A stretch of 64,000 nt of DNA from Hysterangium stoloniferum (taxonomy: Eukaryota; Basidiomycota; Agaricomycetes; Hysterangiales; Hysterangiaceae): NCBI GenBank assembly GCA_015178975.1, contig WHVD01000015.1, forward strand, positions 310,001 through 374,000. Direction: 5' to 3'. The notes beneath the pieces were generated by a model, which saw only the letters and a program-made list of their open reading frames with translations, ran no database searches and had not been told where the DNA came from. Position numbers and translations under genes: made by a program. This document shows positions 1 through 11,252 of this stretch, in pieces; position 1 is the first letter of the stretch, and each line of letters opens with the position of its first letter.

Positions 1-671
1 AGTCACCGCATCGGAAACCGTCGGACCCCCGATGCTGACATATGCTTTCATGGTGATCAAACTCTGTTTACACCCCCATCAAAATATACTCATACTATCT
101 GGTTAAACTCTGATATGTCCCTTTTTATTATGATGATCCATTCTATTCTATGTTTCACATATGTCTATATATACTTGTAACCCTTGGACTATTTTCCTTT
201 TCTTGTAATCCCGCTCTTGGTTATCTCATGGCCTCCGAACTAATCATAACCTTCCCATTCCTAGTCAAGCTTATTTGTCAATACCATTTTCCACTCTTCT
301 CCTAGTTAGTATTTTCTAGATGCCAAATATTTGTATATGAACCCGCTGTAGTTGTAGTTACAAGGCAATCAGAATATCAACTCATAATACCCTCTTACAC
401 CTCTAGAAGTCTTATACTAAGTATCCCACTATCCACCTTCATGTGCACTTGCCCACTCTCAGTTCCTGACCCCTTGGCCCGACACTCGACTTATCCTTCG
501 GTTCCAATCAGTAGTTCACCGAGAAGTACTCATTAGGACTAGTCTTCGCCCATCTGAAATTTAAGGACACCCGATGGATATTTGCGAGGGCACAGCACAT
601 AAGCTGAAGCCAAGTCCTTCCGATTGGTCCCTGTCGGCCTACCAACACTAGTCAGTTTTCAGTTCTTAACA
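1..671 (+). mobile_element. LTR of Ty3/gypsy-type family 1, 5' end outside the window
   Basis: This stretch is nearly identical along its length to the solo LTR at 48948-49692 and to the reverse complement of 47552-48296. It ends in the same terminal bases, CTTAACA, at 671. Its start lies outside the window, so a target duplication cannot be checked. It carries the block ATAAGCTGAAGCCAAGTCC near its 3' end, shared with the other LTR families here. Whether it is a solo LTR or the 3' LTR of a longer element cannot be decided from this window. Confidence 0.8.
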
Positions 672-1350
672 GCAATACACCACACTAGTCAATTCCAACA
701 TACACCAGGAAAAGCCCTAGCTCCAATTTTTTTAGGATCCTCAGTAGAGGCCTATTTTATGTATCTATATAAACACCACCAATCACTCATTGAATCCTTA
801 ACCAAGTTAAAGTCGGTTAAGGAGCCAACATGTGATTGGCTGGTTTAGAATCCACCGAACTTTTGGATCCTTAAAAGATCCATAACCGAGTTAAAATCAG
901 TTAAGGATTTAACATGTGATTGCAGGGTTTAGAATTCAATGAACTTTTGGATCTCCAAAAGATCCCTAACCAATTTTAACTCTTATAAGGATTCAATAGA
1001 TGATGGTTGGAGTTTATATAAAATAAGGCTCTACTAAGGATCCTAAATTCTTTTGGAGGGGGGGGTTACCCTGGTGATACTCACCATTCTGGTAGATATT
1101 ACATTTGTTAATAGAATTCCTTGCAGCAAATCAAGAAATGGTATCCTGCTAAGTCTGAAGTCGGTCATCGTCCCAAAAGTAGACATGTTAATAATTGTCA
1201 AATGTCTGCCGATTCTGGTGTGGTCCTCAGCTATTCAGAGGCCGTTTGACCAAACTCATCATATTTAACTAGCCAATGGTTTCATAATGATTCATATATG
1301 CAAGTCACAATTCTAACAGAAAATCTTCTCGACTAATGGCATGATCACAA
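672..1350. repeat. AT-rich intergenic stretch with a decayed 84-bp tandem repeat
   Basis: Three units begin near 800, 884 and 968. Each starts with a variant of AACC(A/G)AGTTAAA and contains AACATGTGATTG and AACTTTTGGATC. The third unit is the most diverged. No convincing coding sequence is present; the short open frames here have no family features. The stretch lies between an LTR end and the 3' end of the phosphatase gene. Confidence 0.6.
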
Positions 1351-2481
1351 TTACTTATCAGCCACGAGCTCGAGGATGTTCTTTTTAATTCCGACAACAT
1401 CGGCATCAGAAAATCCAAGCTGGTTCTGTAGGTAGCCTTCCACTCCACCATATTTTGACTCTAGCATTGTCAAAAATGCCAACATTGATTCCGGACTTAT
1501 GATTATGATAAAAGACGTCATTCGGATGAGCAGATGACAAAATGAAGACAACCTTGCGTACCGAGTATCTAGTGACCTTAGCAAGCCTGCCATGTCCCCA
1601 ACAAAATCATCAAGCACGATGAGTTTTGCGATAGTAACGGCCTTCGTGGGCTCACTTCCTACACGTGTCAATGCATAATCTTTCATTATAGATACATCAT
1701 CCACTCCAGCAATCTCGAATGGCTTCAGTGGAAGAGCTATACTTTCAGTTAGGAACGAATTGTCACCTTTAGAAAGAGTGCGGCCAATACACCTGTTCTA
1801 TCCTTGCCGGCTGAAAATAAAACATCTATGACATGGCACTTGTGAGTGGAATAATTCCATTGCTGACCAGTGCAGTGAAATAAAAATGGAACATTCGGAT
1901 AGTCTCGTATATGTTTGAAAATGGCGCCAAAGGCATGAATGCCCCCAATCAAAATGTCATTATAGACTATCATCAGATCCTACCACTAAATTAGACCACA
2001 GATGGAAATCCAGACCAAAATATAATGGATACCTGTACATCCTCCGATTTATATAGTTTTGAACGAAGGGTTAAATTTTCGGGACTATAATCTTGATCCT
2101 TGAAGACGGGAATCCTCTCGAGTTCAACCTGCGCTCCAAGTGCTGGTGGTGGTCGGCCAAATTTAACGGTCTCAATATCTGATCTAAGATCAAATATTTT
2201 CTTTATTCCTTTAAATTCATGCAGTGTAACGGTCGCTGGGTGTATACGAAGTAGATACCTAACTCCTTAAGCTGCTCTTTCCCTTTGGCAGTAATTCCGG
2301 AGAGCCCGCCAGACCTGAAGGCGAAATTCATTTTGGTGATATGTCCAGAAGTACTTTTAGATTCGTAACCGCCTAGAGAACGAACATTGTGCACGCCGTC
2401 AATGGCAACAAATGGGGGAGAAGACAGCTGTGCCTTCAAGTATTCTTGATCAACCGCCTGCATAAGCTGCTTCCAAGTCAA
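1351..2481 (-). CDS. Protein tyrosine phosphatase, IphP/Siw14-like (Y_phosphatase3 type), paralogue 1
   Basis: CDS is complement(join(1351..1495,1562..1713,1767..1810,1868..1979,2033..2208,2259..2481)), 852 nt, 283 aa. Removing five GT..AG introns of 50-66 bp leaves one open frame. The intron at 1811-1867 splits the catalytic P-loop; splicing restores HCTAGKDRTG, the CX5R signature with Cys nucleophile and Arg. Upstream is the family motif NVRSLGGY followed by FAFRSGGLSGIT, and downstream a DYALT motif and a C-terminal ESKYGG helix region. These features fit small fungal tyrosine or dual-specificity phosphatases; phosphoinositide or inositol pyrophosphate substrates are also known in this superfamily, so the substrate is open. 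The gene at 21317-22437 has the same intron plan: exons 2-5 have identical lengths of 176, 112, 44 and 152 nt. It is probably cytosolic, with no signal or membrane segment. Confidence 0.85.
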
Positions 2482-4639
2482 AGAGAGGTGTTTGTTTGTG
2501 TGTTTTGTAAGTACAACGCATTATATACGCCGAAATCGGACCGTGCCAATGATGGAAATTAGCTCTCATATGGGTACCTGTTTGCGGAAATCTATATATA
2601 TGGTGTGTATACCGCCCGGATTCCCCAGTTAGTACGGCATATCGGGCTGCGGAGATATAATAGGGCACGGTGCAGATTCACTTGAATCCACTGGGATTAC
2701 AGAGGGCGGACTCTATATGGGCCTTTTTCCCATCTATGCATATCTATATAATAATTAAGTTGGGCTCCGGTGGGCCGTTGTAAAAGCCTGTGGACAAGAC
2801 CTTGCAAGCTCGAGGCTTGACCTGGATCTTAATAGGCTACTTACATGGCGTTTTAGCGTTGAATTTTAAGGTCCCAGAATACTTATGAGAGAAGCTTCGA
2901 AGTTATTATGTCCTCTCGAAAACATTATGAGGCTTCCGGCAAATCTTGTCTACGCGCTAACGATGTTGGCGGTCTTTTTGAGCCAAAAACTACGTAGGTG
3001 TAATAGTGTCAGGCGATGACATTGATGAGAGGGAACTTAGATTCGTCAGGGTTGTCAACTCTTGCAAACTTGACTTCGGAAGTATAAGGTCGGTGGTTGG
3101 TTGATTAAGCCTTTCTTGGAACACATCTATTCGTAATATTACATTATAAGAGGTGTCGTTAAAGATCAGCATTTTACTCTGCAGTCTTTCAACTCGGTAC
3201 ACAAGACATAATCTGAGTAGGCACTCGAGTGGATATATATATTTCGAATGTAGATCATGACTTATCAGAGAAAAACGAAATTTTTTGCAATTGGTCGTTA
3301 TCTGTTTATCTGCCGTGGGTCTCTATGAAGTCTTCAGGTCCTCCTGACCAGTCCTGAGCAGGCGCACTCAGGATAACTCCTGCATCCGCAAAAAGAGTTG
3401 CATTATTCCACAATCATACAGCAGAACATCCCCGTTCTGTATTACAATAACAAACCTGACCATCTGCCCGACAATTGAGAGCCAGTTGGCGTGTTGGTGC
3501 TCAATACCATGCCCCCCCAACCCGCCCCCAAAACGATTACCGCCACCGTGTCCAAAGATAAATGGATATCATATATCAAAAGCGGAAAGGACATGAGATG
3601 AAAGAGCCGGTGTAGCCAATTTCGGGCAAAAACATGCAGTGCGGCAATGGCATTTAAAACAGACTCGATCGCCTGCCTGCCCTGGGGATAGTCACGGGGG
3701 ACGATCTCCCCACAGCACACCTGCAGCACACCTTCGCTGGAACGAAATACATGACCAATCGGATGTAAGACTGGTTGCCTATCGGCACGACTAGCTCCAA
3801 GATATCAAGTAAAGAGGAGAAAATCGCTGGGATGGATAACCGGGTTCTCAAAATATAATATCGCAGAACGCGGTCTATTAGACGAATTGGACTCGTTGTG
3901 ACCTTCAATGGGGATTGGGATTGTGGACACAAAACTCCACCGTATATCCTCTTTCGTGAGGATACCTATGTGCCAGCAGACGAATGATTGGATCCCTGGC
4001 TTGACCTCGCAGTCGCATTTGGAACGGTTTTGCTTTCGATCATGATGCCGTTGATTTTTGTTGCTTCCTCCGCCTTCTGCTAGTGAAATCGCCTTGCGTC
4101 GATGGTTTCGCCATGTGGGCTTAAAGACGCGTCGTGGCACCTATGTGTACAGTGTTGAGAGTCAACTAAAGACACCATGCTCTACCTGCGGGGCGTCATT
4201 TCCCTAAGAAAATTCCTCCATTGACAGTTTCAATGTAGGTAGAAGCATGCCGACGGTTATCTAGCATAGTAGTCGGTGAATCATGCATGACCAGGATCTT
4301 GGTCTGGCTGGAGACAAGTAGAGTGCATCACAGGGGATGGTTATTTAAAACTGACGATCTGGACGGTGGAAAAAGGATTATTCACAATTTCTTAATGAGA
4401 AAAGGAAAGAGGAGTATCTTACACGCGCGGCAGCTTGTATCTTAATAAAAAAGAGACTTTCCGTCCAAAAAACATAATGATATTCAGGGTCAGTTGATTG
4501 ACTGCGATGAATGCTACTGTATGTACTTCAAAAATAGTGACTAATGGTGGGATCTCTGGGCGTACATCAGTACCAATGCGCAGCTGGAAAGGAATAGACT
4601 TCAGAGAATCGGTTAAGCAGAAGGTTTGCTTACTGCTAC
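2482..4639. other. Intergenic stretch, no supported gene
   Basis: Several minus-strand open frames of 70-111 codons lie between 2990 and 4140. They overlap each other in different frames, lack family motifs and could not be joined by plausible introns. A short C-rich run is near 3512. The first 300 bases upstream of the phosphatase start contain TATA-like AT-rich patches but nothing decisive. A diverged or lineage-specific gene cannot be excluded. Confidence 0.4.
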
Positions 4640-5448
4640 TTAAGAGTCGATGGTCGTTGTATCAGGAGGTGCGTCTTCCTCTTCCTCTTCGTCGAACCAG
4701 CGTTCTTCAGCATCTCGTTCGTCAGTTTCGTCCCATTTGTCGTCCCAATCAACAGGGTCGTAGTCAACATCCTAGCGAGAAACCCGGTGAGTGATAGTAA
4801 AATAACCTCACAGACAACGATCAAACGCACATCCAATAGTCCATAAATGAACTTCTCCCTCACGACCCTTTCAAAATTAATCTCCAACTGATCAGTACTT
4901 TCCTGTTCCTCCTCAACAATAGCTACCCCTTCACCCTCCTCCTCTTCCTCCTCCTCTTCAATATTCTGTTCCGCAAACTTCTCCGCCATCTTCTCCCTCC
5001 TCACCTCCCTCATCCTCTCGGCCTCCCTCTCCTCTTCATACTCACTTAACAACTGTCCCAACTTCCCAACCTGCCCTTTCACCCCGCCCAAAAACTCCCT
5101 CTCCGCCCACCGTTTCTCCTCCTTACCCTGCTCCAGCCCAGGCTTCTCCCGCTCCCGCCCGACCCAGAGCATCGGCCACCGCTTACGGGCTTCCGGCAAG
5201 GCAAGCTCTCTTGGAACTGTAGACGCATATTTCTGGCGTCTGTTACGGATGATTGGGAGGACGGTGCGTCGTTGGGGAGTTATGATTCTTGAAAAGAGGG
5301 CAAGAAGATTTGGGGGAAGTTGGCGGAGATGAATGGTCAAGAAGTCGACTGGGGAATCTTGGGGAGAAGGCTCATATTCGGGTGGTAGGCCGAGGTAGGA
5401 CAGGATAGGTGTTGCGCTGAACGCGTAGGGATCGGGGATGGATTCCAT
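4640..5448 (-). CDS. CCDC97-like protein (DUF2052 C-terminal domain)
   Basis: CDS is complement(join(4640..4771,4831..5448)), 750 nt, 249 aa, with one intron (4772-4830). The diagnostic part is C-terminal: after a long Arg/Glu coiled-coil segment and a run of eight Glu, exon 1 ends in EKFIYGLLD. Exon 2 continues with VDYDPVDWDDKWD and an acidic tail containing ERWFDEEEE. This block is the conserved core of the coiled-coil domain-containing protein 97 family. Reading through the intron destroys the core, which supports the splice. Human CCDC97 has been linked to the SF3B splicing complex; that role is known for the family and only inferred here. The N-terminal 100 residues are Pro-rich and poorly conserved. 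A nuclear location is likely. Confidence 0.8.
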
Positions 5449-5739
5449 ATAATATCAGAGATAGTGTACATGCGGAGTTTTAAATAATAGTTATAAAAAG
5501 CACCTGATCTGACATCTATTAACAATTCAGATTTACACATGACTCAAGATGATAACATATGACGCATATATATCCAAGCAAACACTGGTAAAAGAATTAC
5601 TTGGATGGGCTGCTTCAGTGTACATAACCAAAGAGACATGCCACTCGATGTATTATCTATAGTAAGACAGCTACAGGCTTAATATACATCCTAGTCGTCG
5701 GGAGGTGGAGTGAACAGATCGAAGCATCGCGAATGGTTT

Positions 5740-6339
5740 CTAACCCGACGTAAACCGTAGCGCGAAATTCACGATAACAGCCCCTGACCCAAATGTCTCA
5801 GCACCCAGCAAACGTTCATCCTGCATGACCCACCTAGTAGTGCTGCGCATAATATTGTCTGGTTCAAGTCTGCATTCAGCTACATACGAAGGCGGGTGGG
5901 ACGCATAAACAACTCACAGGTCCAAGTCTGTCGTCGTACGGTTCCCGAGACCCCTTGCGAATTTGTGTCGCACGCCAGTGGTAGGTGAACAGAGCATATA
6001 ACATGACACCCATCGCTACACAAACCCAAACTCTAAACGGCGCACATCCAACACAGTAAACAAGAGAGCTAGCATACCAACTAAAGAGAACATCACAGCG
6101 CTGATTTTGCCAACCTAAGCAAATACCATGAGCCAATGGAACATCTTTCAAGCAGTCCCGCAACAACACACCTTATCGCCAAAATTAAGGAGACCCACTG
6201 CCAAACCACCCAGTACGACTGTGAAATGTAACCATGATAGGAATGTACGTTCGTTTGCAAATGAGACCTTTGGTTCAACGCGTACTGGAAGCGCGATCCG
6301 CTTCTGTGCCGTGCGTTGAAGTAAAGGTTGAGTTGACAT
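5740..6339 (-). CDS. VTC1: Vacuolar transporter chaperone subunit 1 (DUF202 membrane protein)
   Basis: CDS is complement(join(5740..5783,5834..5858,5918..6015,6078..6114,6172..6339)), 372 nt, 123 aa, four introns. The protein reads as a full-length VTC1: a short N-terminal tail, the motif [18 protein letters not shown] (about residues 22-39), and three hydrophobic segments, about 37-55, 58-78 and 102-118. [13 protein letters not shown] lies before the third segment. VTC1 is a membrane subunit of the VTC complex, which makes polyphosphate from ATP and moves it into the vacuole; that role is from the family. Exon 4 is only 25 bp and exon 2 only 37 bp, yet the frame is exact, so I trust the model. 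The start is the first Met, in the conserved N-terminal context. Confidence 0.93.
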
Positions 6340-6545
6340 GATGATGGGGAGACTAAAGGGGAAGAGAAGGGTCCGAGCAGGCGTCCAATGCTGTAAAATG
6401 GGATGTCCGGTTGATATTGACCGCTTGTGTATTTGCGACTAACTGAATTTTGCGAATAGGCGCTCACAGGAGTGTCACAAGCTGAGTGACAGTCACACGG
6501 AGCTTTGACATAATACATATAATATATATTCAAATAATATTACAT

Positions 6546-8042
6546 CTATATCTCCTTCGCTTTCTCTGGCAACTCAGCCTCTTCAGGAACCTCTCCCCGA
6601 GCTAATGTAATCGCATCCCGGATCGTTTGTGCGGTCTGTAGTCCAAGATCGTAGTATCCATCGTTAGATGTACCCTCGAACATCGACATGTGTGCAGAAA
6701 CTTCATCCAAAGCAAGGCTGTTATGTGCTGGAATAAAATGCGACGCGGACCGCATGTTCGCCTTTGGAAGAATGATGAATGTCCTCGGATGCGGATTTGT
6801 GGGCGGCTTTCCCGGAAGATACGTGTAGAATCTGACAAAATGTGCATTAGTTACTCGAGCGAAGCAGAAGCCCCAGTTAAAAACTCACGTCTTGAAAACA
6901 ACACCGAGCTCCTCCCCTGTGCGGACCACATCCCCAACTCTATCCGTCAACGCCTTCTCGTCCCATAAATTCTTCACATACGCCATATGATCAGTGGCCC
7001 ACGTCCATCCAAACGCAACGTGCTCTCGCGAATAATACGCCGTCCCAGCTGCCGCCCCGGCTAAAATCGCCGCCCCAGCGCCATACGCCACAGGAGCCCA
7101 TTTCTGCCATCCCGAAGTAGCTGCTGCTGTTTCCGGCGGACCTTTCGCCTCCTGTGCCTTCTCCTTGTCTGACGCTGCCTTCTTGCCAAATGCAAAGCCC
7201 CCAATGGCACCAAACACACCGGCTCCTGATGCGATATCTCGGGCGGTTTGGGCATAGCCCACCGCCTTGGTGGCGCCGTTCTTGAACACGAATGGGTGGA
7301 TCCCTAGGTACTGTGTTGCAATAGATTTTTCAATTTAATTCGTAATAGTCGGCCGAAGCGTTGGATCATACGAACTGGGGTATCAAAAGCAATACATGCT
7401 ATGATCTTCGGCCACAGAGGCGCAGATGCGTCCGGCCGAGATTTCGCCATTGCAAGGAACGTGTCGGCGGCAAGAATCCCGCCCATGCTAGAGAAGAGAA
7501 GGACAGTAAGTGAACACTCGATACAGACTATACCAGCACCCATAGGATGAAATCGAACCTATGTCCGCAGAGCACGATCTTCGCCTTGCCAGCACCGCCT
7601 CCCGTCCCATGCGCAACCTCCTTCTCCACAGTCAATGTCGTCAACCAATCAGCAAACCGTTCGACAGCAGCATCCTGCCCGACATGTTGGCTTCAACTAT
7701 CGCCATACGCAAAAGCAAAGTAAGCGCGTCGTACCAATTCTCCTTTAGTCTAATGCGCTAACATGAGTGCACCGCCGCCACATGATAAACAATGAGAGAT
7801 ACCTCACCTCATATGACGGGAATACTATACACTCAACAGCGACACCGGTGATCGTCTCGGTCAAAATATGTTGCAGCCGCTGGGGGAAGCCACCAAAAGT
7901 CTCGTCGGTTCCTTTGAAGCTGTCATGTGTTAGAAGCAGGGCTTATAAGGGGCATAGCAGAATAATGTCACCCATGAATGAAAATGCAGAGCAAAAGCTC
8001 CTGAGGAAGCGGTATTAAGGCCTTCGTGGGGGAATCGGACAT
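6546..8042 (-). CDS. Fungal alpha/beta serine hydrolase, lipase-like (DUF676-type)
   Basis: CDS is complement(join(6546..6831,6889..7310,7376..7487,7559..7674,7735..7749,7808..7919,7972..8042)), 1134 nt, 377 aa. Seven exons, including a 15-bp microexon (7735-7749), splice into one frame. The N-terminal strand leads to HGFKG (residues 23-27), an oxyanion-hole type loop. The nucleophile elbow is GHSMGG with Ser105, split by an intron. FDTPYLGIHP follows, a block I associate with fungal lipase-like proteins of this type. The middle part is rich in Gly/Ala and includes an FGAIGGFAFGKKAA-like segment and a hydrophobic stretch around residues 190-215 that could touch a membrane. An Asp and a His completing the triad are plausible but cannot be assigned by eye. 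The substrate is unknown; lipid ester hydrolysis is an inference. Confidence 0.82.
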
Positions 8043-9050
8043 GAGTTGGTGATGTGTCGTTATTTTAAAATCGGCAGCCTGTCGATCACGTGCGTGGATG
8101 TGCTATGCATGTATGTATGTAGTGTTCTCCGCATTGAATTTTCCATGTCGAAATAAGCTCTTTGGATCCTAATATTGCAGTATCTTTTTCTAACTTTAAT
8201 ATCTGCGAAAGCTGAGATGATGCAACTTACCGATCTATGTTATGGATCAAGACTAACATGTGCTCCAGACAGCAATACATTCAGAGTCATAGGTTTGGTC
8301 CACCATTTGTATCCAGTATCCTTTTTTCTTGGCAATGTCTTACAGACATTTCCTGTTCTTTTATCCCGATTCTCAAAATATTCATCAACCAGCCTCAGTT
8401 GATTTACACACTTCATGCTGACTGAGGTATGATACAACTTATTTGTTCATAATCATAGTTTACTTACTTTTGTGACAGACATTCTATCTGTTATGCATGG
8501 GTACTACTTTAAATATCAGTACACTTGGTGTCGACTGAGACATTCTATCTGTTATAATTTACTTCAAGTCACAGCTTAGAGATGTCGTGCCAAGGAGTTT
8601 TTAGGTTGATGATTGACTAGGAGACTGCTATGAGGATAATGATGGCCGAGTGTCAGGAGTGATTTGCGATTGATTAGACATTAAGAAGCTGCAGCCAATG
8701 TCAGAAGCTTACTGTTGCTGCGGCCCGTTTCCCGGCTGATGAAGCCTATAAATTCCATGTAAGCTCTTTGATTCGAATTCTTTTCATATGCAGGATGTTG
8801 GAATATTACTATTTACAAGCCGGAAAGACCCTTGCTGAATACCAGTACCATATGCGACAAGGTTAGTAACACAAAAACAAATACCTGTAACGTTTTTTTT
8901 AAAAAGAGAATTTCAATCTTCTAACCATAGGTGTACTTCGCCTCGAAAAAGATGGGTGATATCACACTCCAGATTTCCCAAAACCTTTTGCTTGAGGCAG
9001 ATTAAACAAGATGATTTCAAGATAATCAAAAAAAATACATAGTCACGAAG
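8043..9050. other. Intergenic stretch, nothing recognised
   Basis: This is the gap between the start of the serine hydrolase and the 3' end of NAA10. It contains a short TGTA-type microsatellite near 8108 and several AT-rich tracts. Plus-strand open frames at 8175-8425 overlap each other and show no family features. No tRNA-like cloverleaf was seen by eye. Confidence 0.35.
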
Positions 9051-9806
9051 TCAGTCATTTAATGTCAAACGCATCGCATATGCGTCCTCTCCATCATTAT
9101 CTGAGTGACCAAATATCAGTCGCAGCTTTACAAATCGAGATTTGAACCCACAATACTTTGCTTCAATCTTCTCCAAAGTAAAGCCCAGCGTGTCACGATA
9201 TAGCCCTATCGCAGCCCGGTTGGACTGCCGTACATGCAGCGAGACGTATGCAGCCTTATATATGCCTGCCATCGCCTCCTCTATTGACCGTTGACCATTC
9301 TCGCATGAGCACGTCCTAGAACGCGGAACAGGGCCGGACAGAACACGCACGAGATTGTATCATTAGTTTCTTCGCGATCCCCAGCCGTCGATATGAGCGT
9401 AGGACTGATATCGATGTTACGTGGCCGTGTTGCGGCATGCCCTCTTCTACTTCGTCGTCCCTGAGACCTCACAGGTTAACACTGTCGCTTTTGTGGGCAG
9501 AAATTTAATCACATTTTTGCCAATATATATCCAACTATACGCCCTTTGTGATCCTCTGCTACATATGATAGCTGAGGCCATGTTAATGCGTGGAAAAGGT
9601 CTATGGTGACTTGGGATTGATTACAGGGTGTGGGAGAAACGCCACGACTACGCACAATATGGTAAGGTGTAATTTTCAGGTAGATTGTTCAAATTACAAG
9701 CCTGCATTCCCAAAAGATCACTAGCCTATGAGAGAGAGCGGGTCAGGCGGAATTCACTTCAGAGATGGCAAAAGTCATAACGCACCTTAGCCAAACGGAT
9801 ATTCAT
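9051..9806 (-). CDS. NAA10: Catalytic subunit of N-terminal acetyltransferase A
   Basis: CDS is complement(join(9051..9100,9152..9280,9351..9460,9513..9600,9656..9725,9786..9806)), 468 nt, 155 aa. Five introns of 51-70 bp; exon 1 is only 21 nt and ends MNIRLAK. The protein is a typical NAA10/ARD1: [11 protein letters not shown] (20-31), [10 protein letters not shown] (38-47), the acetyl-CoA binding RRLGIA loop (84-89, RxxGxA), [10 protein letters not shown] (108-117) and a C-terminal DGEDAYAM (142-149). The family acetylates nascent N-termini exposed after Met removal, with NAA15 as ribosome-bound partner. It lacks the long acidic tail of animal NAA10, ending soon after the GNAT fold. It is transcribed divergently from RRP7, and a LINE remnant now separates the two starts. 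Confidence 0.95.
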
Positions 9807-9966
9807 GTCTTCTAATACTTTTTATAAGGCCGGTAATTACTGTGTTATATATATGCCAAAAAAACAGATGGGTAGCGAGGAGGCCAGGAATCTGTGGAAC
9901 GAGCCGGTTTCTCGAAAATATGTACGCTTGATATGATGTGTCATCGCTCCTCACGTGATCAAGTTT

Positions 9967-11245
9967 TTATTTATTTATTTTATTTTAATACATTTATATA
10001 CCGCATCGCATAACTAAGATACATAGCGGTTGGGGAGAGAACTACCCTAACGGTCGGTGGAGAAAAGGTGGGATGTGAATGCAGCGGGTTGGGATACGTG
10101 GGAGGGTCTAATGCAGGGCGGGGGTGATTAGGTCTTCCGGAAAGCGTCCGAGGCGGCGATGAACTCCGCTAGGGCTTCAAGGCCCTTGTGTGTGCCGATG
10201 ATGGCACGGTAGAGGAGTCTAGCACTGGCTACACTGAGGCGACGGATGCAGTTGGAAAGGATTTTGAGGCCTGCAGTGGCAGAGCGGGCACGGTTAGCCA
10301 TGTTGTTGACGTGTGTGCGGAAAGTGAGGGAGCGGTCAAAGAACACGCCAAGCCAGCGGAATGAGTGCTGGGGGCGGACGGCACGGGCTGGAGCAGAGGG
10401 GGGGGGTAATGTTGATGAGGGGGTCATTGGTGGGGTCAGCCCTGGAGCGGGTAAAGTGAATCAGCTCCATTTTGTCAGCATTGATGTCAAGGCCGAGTAG
10501 GCGGAGCAGGTCGATGACTGTGCTGAAGGCATTGGATAGTTGGGTGGTGTTGGTAACCAGGGATGGGGACATTGCCAGGATGAGGGCATCGTCCACATAA
10601 GCCTTGAGGTTGACATTGGGGAGGTCGTATAGGCATGTGAGGATAGGGGACGAGTAGATCGTGGATAGGATGGGGGATAGGGGGACCCTTGAGGAATGCC
10701 GACGCCAGCAATGGGGAAGGGATCACTGAGGAAACCATCGATACGGATGCAGACGAGGCGTTGGATAGAAAGGACCTGGTCCACGCAATAACCAATGGGG
10801 AGAAGCCGAGAAGTTCAAGTGTGCGGAGTAGGCGGGCATGGTTGACATTGTCAAAATATCGCTTGAAGTCGATAGCGAGGGCTGAGGCAACAAGGCCATT
10901 GTGCCATGCAGCCTGGCCATGGGGAGGGGGTCTACAACAACGTCAATTAGGCTGAGGCAGAGAGTGACCCACCCGGCAATTGGGTCGTCGACAGCGTAGG
11001 ATTTGGAGTAGACCTCAATTAGGTTCTTCACGGAGTTGCGGGTCGGTGGTGGAACTGAGCGTGTTCGGGAGGGGAAGGGTTGGGTTGGAGGCGGGCGGGG
11101 GTGTGGGGGAGTCTTCGTCCATGTCGTGGCTAGGACCAGGGTTGTGGACGAATTCTGCTTTTTTAAAAGCGGAGCTGATATCGTCCGCGAGCGTCGGCCC
11201 GTTCGCAGGGCGGAAGCAGATGGTGGTTAGGAGTGACGGTTCATG
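9967..11245 (-). mobile_element. 5'-truncated, decayed LINE (non-LTR retrotransposon) with reverse transcriptase remnants
   Basis: Read on the minus strand, three frames together give a reverse transcriptase: a VYSKSYAVDDPIAGW segment near 11000, an IPQGSP box near 10690 and a VDDALILAM catalytic box (DD) near 10596. The NADKMELIHFTR region follows near 10460, then a WLGVFFDRSLTF thumb segment near 10370. Several frame changes between them show decay. The 3' side ends in an A-rich TAAA/TAAAA tail on the minus strand (about 9967-9990), the usual end of a LINE. The 5' side stops a few bases before the RRP7 start. No target duplication was recognised. The boundary at 11245 is approximate. Confidence 0.8.
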
Positions 11246-11252
11246 TTACGTA

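Noticed and set aside
3442..4140. Overlapping minus-strand frames of 92-111 codons as one spliced gene
   Set aside because: No combination of splice sites gave a continuous protein with recognisable features; hydrophobic stretches occur in conflicting frames.
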